Assembly (NCBI RefSeq): GCF_014205115.1
Contig: NZ_JACHMW010000001.1
Coordinates: forward strand, 372,001-436,000
DNA: 64,000 nt
Direction of reading: 5' to 3'
Source of the DNA: Micrococcus endophyticus
GTDB taxonomy: Bacteria; Actinomycetota; Actinomycetes; Actinomycetales; Micrococcaceae
In this document: positions 34,451 to 47,029 of the stretch, piece after piece
Numbering within the stretch: the stretch's first letter is position 1
Layout: the number at the start of each line of letters is the position of its first letter
Translations under genes and position numbers: made by a program
The notes under the pieces: generated by a model
Database searches by the model: none
The model's input: only the letters and a program-made list of their open reading frames with translations
What the model was told of the DNA's origin: nothing

Positions 34451-35583
34451 AGGTCCTGGCTGCCATGTCCGGAGGAGTGGACTCCGCCGTCGCCGCCGCG
34501 CGCGCCGTGGAGGCGGGGCACGACGTCGTCGGGGTGCACCTGGCACTGTCCCGGATGCCCGGCACGCTGCGCACCGGCTCGCGGGGTTGCTGCACCATCG
34601 AGGACGCCTCGGACGCGTGGCGCGCCTGCGAGCGCCTGGGCATCCCCTTCTACACGTGGGACTTCTCCGAGCGCTTCGCCGAGGACGTGGTGGAGGACTT
34701 CGTCGCCGAGTACGCGGCCGGGCGCACGCCGAACCCGTGCATGCGCTGCAACGAGCGCATCAAGTTCGCCGCCCTGCTGGAGCGCGCCCTCGAGCTCGGC
34801 TTCGACGCCGTGTGCACCGGCCACTACGCCGCTGTGCGCCCCGGCCCGGACGGCGGCCTCGAGCTGCACCGGGCCGCCGACGATGCCAAGGACCAGTCCT
34901 ACGTCCTCGGCGTGCTCACCGCGGACCAGCTCGCCCACTGCCTCTTCCCCCTCGCGGACACGCCCTCCAAGGAGCTCGTGCGCGCCGAGGCGGCCGAGCG
35001 CGGCCTGTCCGTGGCCGCCAAGCCAGACTCCCACGACATCTGCTTCATCCCGGACGGGGACACCCGCGGCTGGCTCGCCGAGCGCATCGACCTGACGCCC
35101 GGCCCGATCGTGGACGCGGACGGCCGCGCCGTGGGCGAGCACGCCGGCGCGCAGGCGTTCACGGTGGGCCAGCGCAAGGGCCTGGCCATCGGCCGCCCCG
35201 CCCCGGACGGCCGGCCGCGGTTCGTGCTCGAGGTGCGGCCCAAGGAGAACACCGTGGTGGTGGGCGGCCGGGAGCTGCTGGACGTGGACCGCATCACCGG
35301 CATCCGCCCCACGTGGGCCGGCGCCGCGCTGCCCGAGGCGCGGACGGGGGAGTGGTTCGACTGCGCCCTGCAGTTCCGCGCCCACGGGGAGATCGTCGAC
35401 GCGCGGGCCCGGCAGCTCGAGGACGAGGCCGGCGGTCCGCGCTGGGAGATCGAGCCGGCCCGGGCGCTGCGGGGCGTGGCGCCGGGGCAGACCGCCGTGC
35501 TCTACCGCGGCACCCGCGTGCTGGGCCAGGCCACCATCGACACCGCCCGCAATGCCCGACTCGCCGCCGGATCCGATGCGTAG
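34447..35583 (+). CDS. mnmA: tRNA-specific 2-thiouridylase MnmA
   Basis: The 378-residue enzyme makes s2U34 in tRNA-Lys, -Glu and -Gln. It has the PP-loop [10 protein letters not shown] at the start and the catalytic Cys pair: CMRC in [12 protein letters not shown] and Cys in [11 protein letters not shown]. The central [11 protein letters not shown] and the C-terminal barrel are present. Length is close to the family norm. It takes sulfur from the overlapping cysteine desulfurase. Its TAG stop forms the first bases of the -10 hexamer of the following gene. Confidence 0.95.
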   Translation: MKVLAAMSGGVDSAVAAARAVEAGHDVVGVHLALSRMPGTLRTGSRGCCTIEDASDAWRACERLGIPFYTWDFSERFAEDVVEDFVAEYAAGRTPNPCMRCNERIKFAALLERALELGFDAVCTGHYAAVRPGPDGGLELHRAADDAKDQSYVLGVLTADQLAHCLFPLADTPSKELVRAEAAERGLSVAAKPDSHDICFIPDGDTRGWLAERIDLTPGPIVDADGRAVGEHAGAQAFTVGQRKGLAIGRPAPDGRPRFVLEVRPKENTVVVGGRELLDVDRITGIRPTWAGAALPEARTGEWFDCALQFRAHGEIVDARARQLEDEAGGPRWEIEPARALRGVAPGQTAVLYRGTRVLGQATIDTARNARLAAGSDA

Positions 35584-35586
35584 GCT
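35581..35586 (+). promoter_or_regulatory. -10 hexamer of the chorismate mutase gene, on the mnmA stop
   Basis: TAGGCT includes the mnmA stop codon and lies 6 nt before ATG 35593. No ribosome binding site. Confidence 0.45.
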
Positions 35587-35592
35587 TCGGCC

Positions 35593-36030
35593 ATGAGCCC
35601 GGACTACGACCCCCACGCCAGCTCGCTCACCGGCCGGACGGACCCCGAGGTCCTGGCGGAGCTGTACGCGATCCGCGGGAGCATCGACAACATCGACGCC
35701 TCGCTCGTCTACCTGCTCGCCGAGCGGTTCAAGTTCACGCAGCGGGTCGGGGCGCTGAAGGCGCGCCACGAGCTGCCGCCCTCGGACCCGGGCCGCGAGG
35801 CCGCCCAGATCGAGCGCCTGCACCGGCTCGCCATCGAGGCCGACCTCGAGCCCGCGTTCGCCGAGAAGTTCCTGAACTTCATCATCGCCGAGGTGATCCG
35901 CCACCACCGCGCCCTCGCCGCGGGGGCGGGGCCCGAGGCGCCCGCCGGGGACCCGGCGGCCGATGCGGCGCCGGACCGGACGCGGACGGACGCCGGGGAC
36001 GACCCTCGGCGCGGCGGCGCCGATGCCTGA
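35593..36030 (+). CDS. AroQ-type chorismate mutase
   Basis: The 145-residue protein has a chorismate mutase type II helix bundle: IRGSIDNIDASLVYLLAERF (Arg and Asp contacts), KFTQRVGALKARHELPPSDP, and EKFLNFIIAEVIRHH. The enzyme converts chorismate to prephenate for Phe/Tyr synthesis. Actinobacterial AroQ proteins of this short kind need DAHP synthase for full activity. The last 35 or so residues are a disordered Ala/Asp/Pro tail that overlaps the next gene by 8 nt. It may be transcribed alone from its own -10 as well as from the mnmA transcript. Confidence 0.9.
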   Translation: MSPDYDPHASSLTGRTDPEVLAELYAIRGSIDNIDASLVYLLAERFKFTQRVGALKARHELPPSDPGREAAQIERLHRLAIEADLEPAFAEKFLNFIIAEVIRHHRALAAGAGPEAPAGDPAADAAPDRTRTDAGDDPRRGGADA

Positions 36031-37126
36031 GGCGCACGACGACGGCGCCCGCCCGGTGGCGCTCGGCGGCTCCCCGTGGGCCGGCACGGACGCCGCCGAG
36101 GCCCAGCGGGTGACCCTGGGCGAGCTCGGGGCCGAGCACTGGCCGGTCCTGCCCGAGCTGCCCGCCCGCGGCCCCGGCGCCGACGCCACCGGCCGCTCCG
36201 CCGCGCTGCTGTCCGAGCTGGCCGTGGACCTGCAGCCCCACGGCTGGCGGGTGAGTCCGCCCGGGGCCGCCGGCTCCGGCATGGACCGGCGGCGCGCCGC
36301 GTCCTTCTGGCGCGAGGACGCGCACCGCTGGGCGGACACCGCCGGGGCCGAGGGCGCCGTCGTCGAGCGGCTGGCCGTGCGCGTGCGCGGCCCGCTGAGC
36401 CTGCTGGGCGGGCTGTGGCTGCCCGGCGGCGAGCGCGTGCTCGCCGACCACGGCGCGCGCCGCGACGTCGCCGCCTCCTACCTCGAGGGGCTGCTCGAGG
36501 CGGTCCCGCGTCTGCGCGCGGCCACCGGGGCCGCGGGCCTCGGCCTGCTGGTGGACGAGCCGTGGGCCGCCGCCGTCCTGGCCGGCGCCCTGCCCACCGC
36601 GAGCGGCTACCGCACCGTGCGCTCGCTGCCCCGCGACGAGGCCCGCGGCCTGTGGCGCGAGCTGCTCGCCGCCCTCACCGCCCTGCCCGGTGTGGCGTCC
36701 GTGTGGCTGGCCCCCGGCCGCCGGACCGCCTCCGCGGCGGACGTGCCCGCCACGGCCGAGCTCGCCGCGCTCGCGGGGGAGTGCCTGCCCGCCGCGGGCG
36801 GGGAGGACGACGACGGAGGCGCCCCGGTCCGCCTCGTGGTGCCGGTGGGCGACCTCGACGACGGCCCGGACGGCGCCGCCGGCACCCGCGCCGCCTGGGA
36901 GAGCGCCGCCGGCTGGGCCGACGCCGGCCGCGGCCTCACCCTGAGCCCGGCGGCGCACCTGCGCCCGGCCGACGTGGTGACCACGTGGGAGCGCCTCGGC
37001 GCGGACCCGGCGCACCTGCGCGGGACGGGCCTGACGGCGCCGGGCCGCCACGACGCGACCGTGCTGCGGCGGCTGCGCACGGACGCGGCGGAGCTGGCCG
37101 CGCGACTCGACGACGTGCTGGGGTGA
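36023..37126 (+). CDS. MetE C-terminal-like protein without zinc ligands
   Basis: The 367-residue protein resembles actinobacterial proteins annotated as cobalamin-independent methionine synthase family (Rv3015c type), usually near mnmA. Matching parts are the opening GSPWAGTDAAEAQRV, HGWRVSPPG and LGLLVDEPW. True MetE uses a His-Cys-Glu-Cys zinc site. Here I see one cysteine only (GECLP) and no matching site, so methyl transfer to homocysteine is unlikely. The function is unknown. ATG 36023 lies inside the chorismate mutase 3' end. Nothing but a weak promoter separates it from mtrA. Confidence 0.6.
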   Translation: MPEAHDDGARPVALGGSPWAGTDAAEAQRVTLGELGAEHWPVLPELPARGPGADATGRSAALLSELAVDLQPHGWRVSPPGAAGSGMDRRRAASFWREDAHRWADTAGAEGAVVERLAVRVRGPLSLLGGLWLPGGERVLADHGARRDVAASYLEGLLEAVPRLRAATGAAGLGLLVDEPWAAAVLAGALPTASGYRTVRSLPRDEARGLWRELLAALTALPGVASVWLAPGRRTASAADVPATAELAALAGECLPAAGGEDDDGGAPVRLVVPVGDLDDGPDGAAGTRAAWESAAGWADAGRGLTLSPAAHLRPADVVTTWERLGADPAHLRGTGLTAPGRHDATVLRRLRTDAAELAARLDDVLG

Positions 37127-37158
37127 GCCCGGCGGACGGGGGCGTCCCGGGCGGCCGC

Positions 37159-37164
37159 TATCAT
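37159..37164 (+). promoter_or_regulatory. Possible -10 of mtrA
   Basis: TATCAT lies 80 nt before the mtrA ATG and is AT-rich for its surroundings. No good -35. Confidence 0.35.
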
Positions 37165-37244
37165 CGGTCTGAACCTGCAGGATCCCTGTGCCCGGGCCGC
37201 GTGACGCCCGTGGTGCCGGACCGCGCGCGGACGAGGAGGGCACG

Positions 37245-37925
37245 ATGAGCAGGGCCAAGATCCTGGTGGTGGACGACGACGAGGCGCTGGCCGAGATGAT
37301 CGGCATCGTCCTGCGCAACGACGGCTTCGAGGCCGCGTTCGCCGCGGACGGCACCGCCGCCCTGCCGGCCTTCCACCGCGAGCGCCCGGACCTCGTGCTC
37401 CTGGACCTCATGCTGCCCGGCATGGACGGCATCGAGGTCTGCAAGCTGCTGCGCTCCGAGTCGGACGTGCCGATCGTGATGCTCACCGCCAAGTCGGACA
37501 CGGCGGACGTGGTCCGCGGCCTGGAGTCCGGCGCCGACGACTACGTGCCCAAACCGTTCAAGCCCGCCGAGCTCGTCGCCCGCGTCCGGGCCCGGCTGCG
37601 CGAGGGCGAGGCCAAGCCGGCCGAGGTGCTGCAGATCGGCGACCTCGAGATCGACGTCGCCGGCCACCAGGTCACCCGCGACGGCGCCGCCATCTCGCTC
37701 ACGCCGCTGGAGTTCGACCTCCTCGTCGCCCTCGCCCGGCGCCCCCGTCACGTCTTCACCCGCGAGATGCTGCTGGAGGAGGTCTGGGGCTACCGCCACC
37801 AGGCGGACACCCGCCTCGTGAACGTCCACGTCCAGCGGCTGCGCTCCAAGGTGGAGCCGGACCCGGAGAACCCGTGCGTCGTCCTGACCGTCCGCGGCGT
37901 GGGCTACAAGGCCGGCCAGGGCTGA
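37245..37925 (+). CDS. mtrA: Response regulator MtrA
   Basis: The 226-residue OmpR-family regulator has a receiver domain with acidic pocket VVDDDE, phospho-acceptor Asp in LLDLMLPGMDG and Lys in PKPFKP. A winged-helix DNA-binding domain follows (LTPLEFDLLVALARRP, VNVHVQRLRSKVE, TVRGVGYK). MtrA controls cell-wall, division and replication genes in actinobacteria. GAGGAGGG supports ATG 37245; a longer frame upstream from 37188 has weaker support. mtrB follows 4 nt after the stop. Confidence 0.95.
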   Translation: MSRAKILVVDDDEALAEMIGIVLRNDGFEAAFAADGTAALPAFHRERPDLVLLDLMLPGMDGIEVCKLLRSESDVPIVMLTAKSDTADVVRGLESGADDYVPKPFKPAELVARVRARLREGEAKPAEVLQIGDLEIDVAGHQVTRDGAAISLTPLEFDLLVALARRPRHVFTREMLLEEVWGYRHQADTRLVNVHVQRLRSKVEPDPENPCVVLTVRGVGYKAGQG

Positions 37926-37929
37926 GCGC

Positions 37930-39885
37930 ATGACCGTCTCCGGCGCCGGCTCCGCTGCGGCCCCCGGGCCGGACGCCGGCCCGGGCGGGTCCGCGCCCCC
38001 GCCGTCCGGCGCTCGGCGCCGCCCGTGGACCCCGGTCCGCGGCTGGCGCGGGCTGCGCCGCCGCTGGGGCCGGTCCCTGCAGCTGCGCACCGCCGTGCTG
38101 GCCGGGCTGCTCACCCTCCTGGCCGGGCTGGCGTTCTCCGGACTGCTCACCCAGCAGATCACGCAGGCCCTCTTCGACTCCCGCTACGAGCAGGTCCAGG
38201 CCGAGGCCCGCCGCGGCCTGAGCCAGGTGCGGGACACGTTCGCGCAGACCTCCGCCACGGACGCCCAGAGCACGGACGCGCTCGTCACCCAGACGCTGCG
38301 CGCCCTCGAGGGCGACTCCGGCACCACCATCCGCCGCCGCTACCACCTGGCGCCGCTGCCGGACTCGGAGTCCGCCTACGTGGGCACGATCTCCTCGACC
38401 GGCCTGGACCCCGGCGTGATCCCGGCGGACCTGCAGGAGGCCGTCGCCTCCGGCCCCGGCGTCTACGACGCCAGCGTGGCCCTGCCCGATGCCTCCGGCG
38501 CCACGCGGCCCGGCCTCGTCTTCGGCGCCCAGGTGGTGCTCCCGCCGGGCGCCGCCTACGGCCTCTACCTCGTCTACGACCTCTCCGACGTGCAGGAGTC
38601 CCTCGACTCCGTGCTGCGGGTGCTGCTCGTGTTCGGCGCCGGGTTCCTGCTGGTCAACGTGCTCGTGTCCTGGTGGGCCTCGCGGCGCGTGGTGCGGCCC
38701 GTGCAGCAGGCCGCCCGGGCCGCCGAGTCCATCTCCGGCGGCAACCTGGCCGTGCGCATGCCGGTGCGCGGCGAGGACGAGATGGCTCGCCTGGGCACCT
38801 CGTTCAACCGGATGGCGGACAGCATCCAGGACCAGATCGGCCAGCTCGCGCAGCTCTCCCAGATGCAGCAGCGGTTCGTCTCGGACGTCTCCCACGAGCT
38901 GCGCACCCCGCTGACCACCGTGCGGATGGCCGCGGACGTGCTCTACGGCTCCCGCGACGACTTCGATCCCGTCAACCGCCGCTCCACCGAGCTGCTCTAC
39001 CACCAGGTCGACCGCTTCCAGGCCATGCTCGCCGACCTGCTCGAGATCACCCGGTTCGACGCCGGCGCCGCCACCCCGGCCCTCGAGGAGACCGACATGC
39101 TCGAGCTCGCCCGCGACGTCGTTCTCACCGCCCAGCCGCTGGCGGACCAGATCGGCGTGCCCGTCTACCTGGTGCCGATGGACCGGGATCGCCCGGACGG
39201 CTACGGGGCCCGCGTGGACCCGCGCCGCATCGAGCGCATCCTGCGCAACCTGGTGAACAACGCGATCGAGCACGCCGAGGGCCGACCCGTGGACGTGCTC
39301 GTGGCCGCCGACGAGGAGGCCGTCAGTCTGGCCGTGGTGGACTACGGCATCGGCATGAGCCCCGAGGAGGTGCAGCGCGTGTTCGACCGGTTCTGGCGCG
39401 CCGACCCCTCGCGCAAGCGCACCACGGGCGGCTCCGGGCTCGGCCTGGCGATCGCCACCGAGGACACCCGCCTGCACGGCGGACGGCTCGAGGCCTGGGG
39501 CGAGCTGGGGGAGGGCTCCACCTTCATGGTGACCCTGCCGCGGCAGCCGCGCGAGACCGCCCCGGGCGCCGAGGCGCCCGAGCCGATCGGCCGGTCGGTG
39601 CTGCCCATGCCTCCGCAGTACAGCACCGCGGACCGTCGGTTCGCCGAGGACCTCACCCGGCCCGTGCCGCAGGACCCCGACGTCGACGGGTTCGACGTCG
39701 TCGACCCCGACGCCGCGGCGGGGACGGACGGCGCCGGCGGGCCCGCGGAGGCCGCGGAGCCGGCGTCCTCGGCGCGCCACGCCGAGCAGGCGCTGCTCCC
39801 GCCCTCCCGCCTCCTGGGCGCGCCGGCCGCGCAGGGGGACGACGGCGGACGGTCCGGCCGCGACCCCGGAGAGGACGACCGATGA
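37930..39885 (+). CDS. mtrB: Sensor histidine kinase MtrB
   Basis: The 651-residue partner of MtrA. A Pro/Gly-rich N-terminal tail of about 45 residues precedes the first transmembrane helix (AVLAGLLTLLAGLAFSGLL). An extracytoplasmic sensor of about 150 residues and a second helix (LLVFGAGFLLVNVLVSWW) follow, then HAMP, the H box VSDVSHELRTPLTTVRM, N box RNLVNNAIEHA, and G boxes DYGIGMS and GGSGLGLAIA. The C-terminal roughly 115 residues beyond the ATPase domain are Asp/Ala-rich and probably disordered. It overlaps lpqB as ATGA. Confidence 0.95.
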   Translation: MTVSGAGSAAAPGPDAGPGGSAPPPSGARRRPWTPVRGWRGLRRRWGRSLQLRTAVLAGLLTLLAGLAFSGLLTQQITQALFDSRYEQVQAEARRGLSQVRDTFAQTSATDAQSTDALVTQTLRALEGDSGTTIRRRYHLAPLPDSESAYVGTISSTGLDPGVIPADLQEAVASGPGVYDASVALPDASGATRPGLVFGAQVVLPPGAAYGLYLVYDLSDVQESLDSVLRVLLVFGAGFLLVNVLVSWWASRRVVRPVQQAARAAESISGGNLAVRMPVRGEDEMARLGTSFNRMADSIQDQIGQLAQLSQMQQRFVSDVSHELRTPLTTVRMAADVLYGSRDDFDPVNRRSTELLYHQVDRFQAMLADLLEITRFDAGAATPALEETDMLELARDVVLTAQPLADQIGVPVYLVPMDRDRPDGYGARVDPRRIERILRNLVNNAIEHAEGRPVDVLVAADEEAVSLAVVDYGIGMSPEEVQRVFDRFWRADPSRKRTTGGSGLGLAIATEDTRLHGGRLEAWGELGEGSTFMVTLPRQPRETAPGAEAPEPIGRSVLPMPPQYSTADRRFAEDLTRPVPQDPDVDGFDVVDPDAAAGTDGAGGPAEAAEPASSARHAEQALLPPSRLLGAPAAQGDDGGRSGRDPGEDDR

Positions 39886-41639
39886 GCCCGACCCGCCCGA
39901 CCCGCCCGACCGGTCCCCGCCGCGCACGCCGCCTGGCCGGCGTCGGCCTGGCCGCCGCCCTGGCCCTCGCCCTGGGCGGCTGCACGCAGATCCCGCAGTC
40001 CTCCGACGTGCGCAGCGCCGGGCCCCTCGACGGCGCCACGGCCGCCCCGGAGGCCCCGCAGTTCCGGCCGCCGGGCCCCTCCGCGGACGACACGGCGGAG
40101 GACGTCATCCGCGGCTTCCTGCTGGCCGGCACGAGTCCGCAGGACGACTACGCGGTGGCCCGCGAGTTCCTCGACGGGCCGGCCGCCGCCCGGTGGACGC
40201 CGGGTCAGCGGACGGTGGTGTACTCCGCCCAGCCGCGCATCACCCGCGGCGAGGGGACCGGCAACTACCAGGTCCAGGTGGAGGTGGACTCCGAGATCGA
40301 CGAGTTCGGCCTGCGCACCATCGCCCCGCAGGGCACCACGCGGGCCTGGCAGGTGAGCGTCCAGGAGCGGCCGGAGGGCATGCGTATCACCGCCACCGAG
40401 AACGGCACGCTCCTGTCCCAGTCCCAGTTCGGCCAGCTCTTCGCCCCCCACGAGCTCGCCTTCTACGACACGGCCCAGCGCTACGCCGTCCCGGACGTGC
40501 GGTGGTTCGTCAACCGCGGCACCACCGTGACCGCGGTGACCCGCGCCCTGCTGCGCGGGCCCGCCCCGTACCTCACGGGCGCCGTCGAGACGGCCTTCCC
40601 GCTGCGCACCGGCGCCGACCTCACCGGCCCCACCGTGCCCGTGGACGAGGACGGGGTGGCCCACGTGGACCTCACCGAGGCCGCCGCGGAGGGCGCCGAC
40701 GCCGACCGCCGCCATCGCATGCGCGAGCAGCTCGAGATCACGCTCCTGGGCCTGCAGTCGGTGAGCGACGTGCGGGTCACCGTCGACGGGGCCGAGCTCT
40801 CCGCCTCCGGCGAGAACCCGCCTCCGCCGGTCCAGGACGAGCCCACGACCGGCTCCGTGCAGGTGGGCATCGACTCCGCCACGGGCGACCTCGCGTACTT
40901 CCAGGGCATGAGCGTCGGCCCCGTGGGCGGCGCGCCGGACGTCTCGGCCCTCGACCCGGTGGACCCCACGATGTCCCGCGACCGCAGCCGGTTCGCGTTC
41001 GTCACCCGGGACCGCACCGCCGTCCACGTGGCCGGCACGGACGGCTCCCTGCGGGAGGCCATGCGAGGGACGGGGCTGACCTCGCCGTCGATCGACGGCT
41101 TGGGCTGGGTGTGGGCGGCCGACGGCGCCGAGACCTCGCGCGTGCGCGCCGTGCCCGCCGAGCCCGGCCAGGAGGCGCGCATCGTCACGGCCACCTGGCT
41201 GCGGCCGGCCGAGCGCATCGTGGACTTGCGCGTCTCGCGCAGCGGGGCGCGGGCCGCCCTCCTCGTCGACGACGGCGACCGGCGGACCGTGCGGGTGGCC
41301 GGCATCGTCCGGGGCTCGGACGGGGTGCCGAGCGCGCTCACGGAGCCGATCCTGCTGCCCTCCACCGGCAGGGCCGCCTCCGTGGAGTGGGCCGGCGACA
41401 CCAACCTCCTCGTCTCGCCGCGCGCGGCGACCCTGGACGAGCGGGTGGTGCCCCGGATCGTGTCCATCGACGGCACCGTGCGCGAGCTCAACCCCCTCGG
41501 CGGGCTCACCGGGGTGTCCGCGGGCGACGGCGGCGCCCTGTACGCCGAGACGGACGAGCTGGTGTTCCTGCTGGTCGGCTCCTCCTGGCGCGCCCAGGAG
41601 CTCGAGCGCGGCGTGCGGGACCTCTCCTTCCCCGGCTGA
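39882..41639 (+). CDS. lpqB: Lipoprotein LpqB (GerMN domain)
   Basis: The 585-residue lipoprotein has signal GVGLAAALALALGGC with lipidated Cys34. A GerMN/sporulation-like domain lies around residues 180-300 (ALLRGPAPYLTGAVETAFP, VSDVRVTVDGAELS), then a beta-propeller-like C-terminal region. In mycobacteria LpqB contacts the MtrB sensor and modulates MtrA phosphorylation. The ATGA overlap with mtrB makes the mtrA-mtrB-lpqB unit clear. Confidence 0.92.
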   Translation: MSPTRPTRPTGPRRARRLAGVGLAAALALALGGCTQIPQSSDVRSAGPLDGATAAPEAPQFRPPGPSADDTAEDVIRGFLLAGTSPQDDYAVAREFLDGPAAARWTPGQRTVVYSAQPRITRGEGTGNYQVQVEVDSEIDEFGLRTIAPQGTTRAWQVSVQERPEGMRITATENGTLLSQSQFGQLFAPHELAFYDTAQRYAVPDVRWFVNRGTTVTAVTRALLRGPAPYLTGAVETAFPLRTGADLTGPTVPVDEDGVAHVDLTEAAAEGADADRRHRMREQLEITLLGLQSVSDVRVTVDGAELSASGENPPPPVQDEPTTGSVQVGIDSATGDLAYFQGMSVGPVGGAPDVSALDPVDPTMSRDRSRFAFVTRDRTAVHVAGTDGSLREAMRGTGLTSPSIDGLGWVWAADGAETSRVRAVPAEPGQEARIVTATWLRPAERIVDLRVSRSGARAALLVDDGDRRTVRVAGIVRGSDGVPSALTEPILLPSTGRAASVEWAGDTNLLVSPRAATLDERVVPRIVSIDGTVRELNPLGGLTGVSAGDGGALYAETDELVFLLVGSSWRAQELERGVRDLSFPG

Positions 41640-41748
41640 GCCGGGCGCGCGGTCCGGTCCGGCGGTGGCCGCTCCTGCACAGCGGGCCGGCCCCGCACAT
41701 CGGCCCCGGTGCCCCGCCGAGGCGCGGCGCGCGCGGTGGACTGGGGCC

Positions 41749-42564
41749 ATGCCGCACGCCCGCGCCGCCGAGCCCCTCCTCGAGTCCGACTCCGGCCTGC
41801 CCGCTGCGCGGCGGGCGATCGCCGCGCTCGGCGCGGCGTTCGTCGACCTCGTCCTGCCGGCCGAGTGCGCCGTGTGCGCCGCCCCCGGCCACCGGCTCTG
41901 TGCGCCCTGCCGTCTCGACCTCGACGCCGCCCTCGCACGGCCGTTCCGCGCCGAGCACGGCGCCGCGGCGCTCCCGCTCGGACCCGGCGGAGTGCCGCTG
42001 CCCGTCGTCGCCGCCGGCCGCTACGCTGACGCGCTGGCTGCCGCCGTGCTCGCCTTCAAGGACCACCACGGCCTGCACCTGCGCGCCGTCCTCGGCGAGG
42101 CCCTGTGCCGGTCCGCCGCCGTCGCGCGCCTGGCGCCCGACGTGCCCGAGGCGGCCCACGCGCTCCTCGTCCCCGTCCCCGGCGGCGCGGCCGGCTTCCG
42201 GCGCCGCGGCTACGACCCGCTGGCCGAGCTCGTGCGCGCCCTGCCCGCCCCGTGGGTGGTCTCCGACGCGGTGCGGGCGCCCCGCGGCCCCGGCCGAGCT
42301 CGACGCGTGGGCCCCTCCCACGCCGGGGCGGGCTCGGCCCAGCGGCGCCGTCGCGCGCGCCGCTGGCGGCCCGTGCCCGGGCGGCTGCCCGCCGGCGCCC
42401 CGGTGCTGCTCGTGGACGACGTGCTCACCACCGGGGCCACGCTGGGCGCGCTCGCGGAGGCGGTGCGCCGGGCCGGCGGGCGGCCGGTCGGGGCCGTGGT
42501 CCTGGCCGCCGTGGCCCCGCCCGCTGACGACCCTGGTCCCGTCACGGGGGCGGGGGTAGGGTGA
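41749..42564 (+). CDS. ComF/ComFC family phosphoribosyltransferase-like protein
   Basis: The 271-residue protein has the ComF zinc-finger start AECAVCAAPGHRLCAPCRLDL (written here across two CxxC pairs) and the PRPP-binding loop VLLVDDVLTTGATLG. Family signatures FKDHH and VPVPGGAAGFRRRGYDP are also present. ComF proteins act in DNA uptake during transformation. The gene is conserved next to hpf and secA in actinobacteria (Rv3242c). Natural transformation is known in Micrococcus luteus, where it needs a tad-type pilus. TGGACT lies 6 nt before ATG 41749, a weak version of the leaderless layout. Confidence 0.85.
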   Translation: MPHARAAEPLLESDSGLPAARRAIAALGAAFVDLVLPAECAVCAAPGHRLCAPCRLDLDAALARPFRAEHGAAALPLGPGGVPLPVVAAGRYADALAAAVLAFKDHHGLHLRAVLGEALCRSAAVARLAPDVPEAAHALLVPVPGGAAGFRRRGYDPLAELVRALPAPWVVSDAVRAPRGPGRARRVGPSHAGAGSAQRRRRARRWRPVPGRLPAGAPVLLVDDVLTTGATLGALAEAVRRAGGRPVGAVVLAAVAPPADDPGPVTGAGVG

Positions 42565-42590
42565 CTCGCACGGAGCCGGAACCCGGCTCC
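42557..42590 (+). promoter_or_regulatory. Possible hpf promoter and leader hairpin
   Basis: TAGGGT (42557-42562), within the comF end, is followed by an 8-bp hairpin GGAGCCGG-AAC-CCGGCTCC (42572-42590). The hairpin could end comF transcripts or cap the hpf leader. Confidence 0.35.
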
Positions 42591-42715
42591 GGTCCCGCCG
42601 ACGGTGGAAGGAGGCCCCCCTCGGACCCCCGCCGTCCTGCGGACGTCGAGACGGACGAGGCGCAGCCCCCTCCCTCCCGAGGCCGGACCCGTGAGAGTCG
42701 GATCAGGAGGACGCC

Positions 42716-43396
<681 letters not shown>

Positions 43397-43402
43397 GCAC
43401 CC

Positions 43403-43464
43403 GGGGCCGACGCGCGGCGTCGGCCCCGACCAGACGCGGCGCCCGTCCGAGCGGACGGGCGCCG
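43403..43464 (+). terminator. Two tandem hairpins after hpf
   Basis: First stem 43403-43412/43418-43427 (10 bp). Second stem 43437-43448/43453-43464 (12 bp, GAGC loop). They separate hpf from the secA promoter. Confidence 0.7.
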
Positions 43465-43486
43465 CGGCGCGTGCGGCCTCGGCCCG

Positions 43487-43492
43487 TACACT
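43487..43492 (+). promoter_or_regulatory. -10 hexamer of secA
   Basis: TACACT lies 79 nt before GTG 43572, leaving a leader with GGGAGCAGAG as ribosome binding site. Confidence 0.45.
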
Positions 43493-43571
43493 GTCCCGGA
43501 GACCGCGCCACGGCCGTGCGGGAGGGGCACCCGGCCCCACCCCGGCCACACCGCAAGGGAGCAGAGAACCA

Positions 43572-46307
<2,736 letters not shown>

Positions 46308-46339
46308 CCCCGGCGGGCGAGGCCCCGCCGCACACGTCC

Positions 46340-46372
46340 GAGGCCCGGTGACGATCGTCGTCACCGGGCCTC
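46340..46372. terminator. Bidirectional terminator
   Basis: A 15-bp perfect stem (GAGGCCCGGTGACGA and complement) with a 3-nt loop lies between the convergent secA and Rv3235-like genes. Confidence 0.8.
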
Positions 46373-46420
46373 GGCCGTCCCCGCGCGCGCCCGGACGGAG
46401 GCCGAGAGCGGAGGCGGGGC

Positions 46421-47029
46421 TCAGCCGATCTCCACGGAGGTCACCTTCCAGCGGCTGATCCGCCGCTCGAGCCGCAGGGCGAAGGCCCGGGCGCGGCCGT
46501 CGCAGAGCACGGTGGCGCTGGCCTCCACCCGTCCAGGGGCGACCTCGCAGACGCGCGCGCCCACGGGCCGGGGAGCGGCGGCCGGGGCCCGGGAGACACC
46601 GGCGGCCGCGGACCGCGCCCGGGGCCGGTCCTGCTCGGCGAGCCCGAGCAGGTCCATCCGCCGGGTCATCTTGTCCAGGACCTCGGGCGAGAGCCACGCC
46701 GAGAGGTCCCGCAGCGCGCGGCGCCCGGTCTCGACCTCCACGCAGGCCACCGCGATCACGGCGGCCAGGGAGCGGACCCGACGCAGCTCCTCCCGGCCCT
46801 GCTCGACGGCGGCCCGGCGGGCGATCTCCTCGCCGCGGGGCAGCACGGCCGGGCCGTGGGCGGGACCGTGCAGCAGCGCGGCGGCGGGACGGTCGGCGCG
46901 ACGGTCCGCGTGCCGAGCGAGACCGCGGGCGCTGCCGTGGACGGTGGACTGGGGGCGGGCGGCGAGGGCGGGCATGGCGGGCTCCTGCGGTCGGGTCGTG
47001 GTCGGGGTGGTCCGGGAACGGGGCGTCAT
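46421..47029 (-). CDS. Rv3235-like conserved actinobacterial protein
   Basis: The 202-residue protein has a low-complexity N-terminal half (Thr/Pro/Arg then His/Ala/Arg-rich) followed by RRVRSLAAVIAVACVEVETGRR-like helix segments and a C-terminal beta-rich part (VLCDGRARAFALRLERR, WKVTSVEIG). That tail is typical of the actinobacterial Rv3235 family near secA, function unknown. The tail resembles small NTF2-like folds, but I cannot prove it. It overlaps the LysM gene as ATGA. Confidence 0.65.
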   Translation of the reverse strand: MTPRSRTTPTTTRPQEPAMPALAARPQSTVHGSARGLARHADRRADRPAAALLHGPAHGPAVLPRGEEIARRAAVEQGREELRRVRSLAAVIAVACVEVETGRRALRDLSAWLSPEVLDKMTRRMDLLGLAEQDRPRARSAAAGVSRAPAAAPRPVGARVCEVAPGRVEASATVLCDGRARAFALRLERRISRWKVTSVEIG

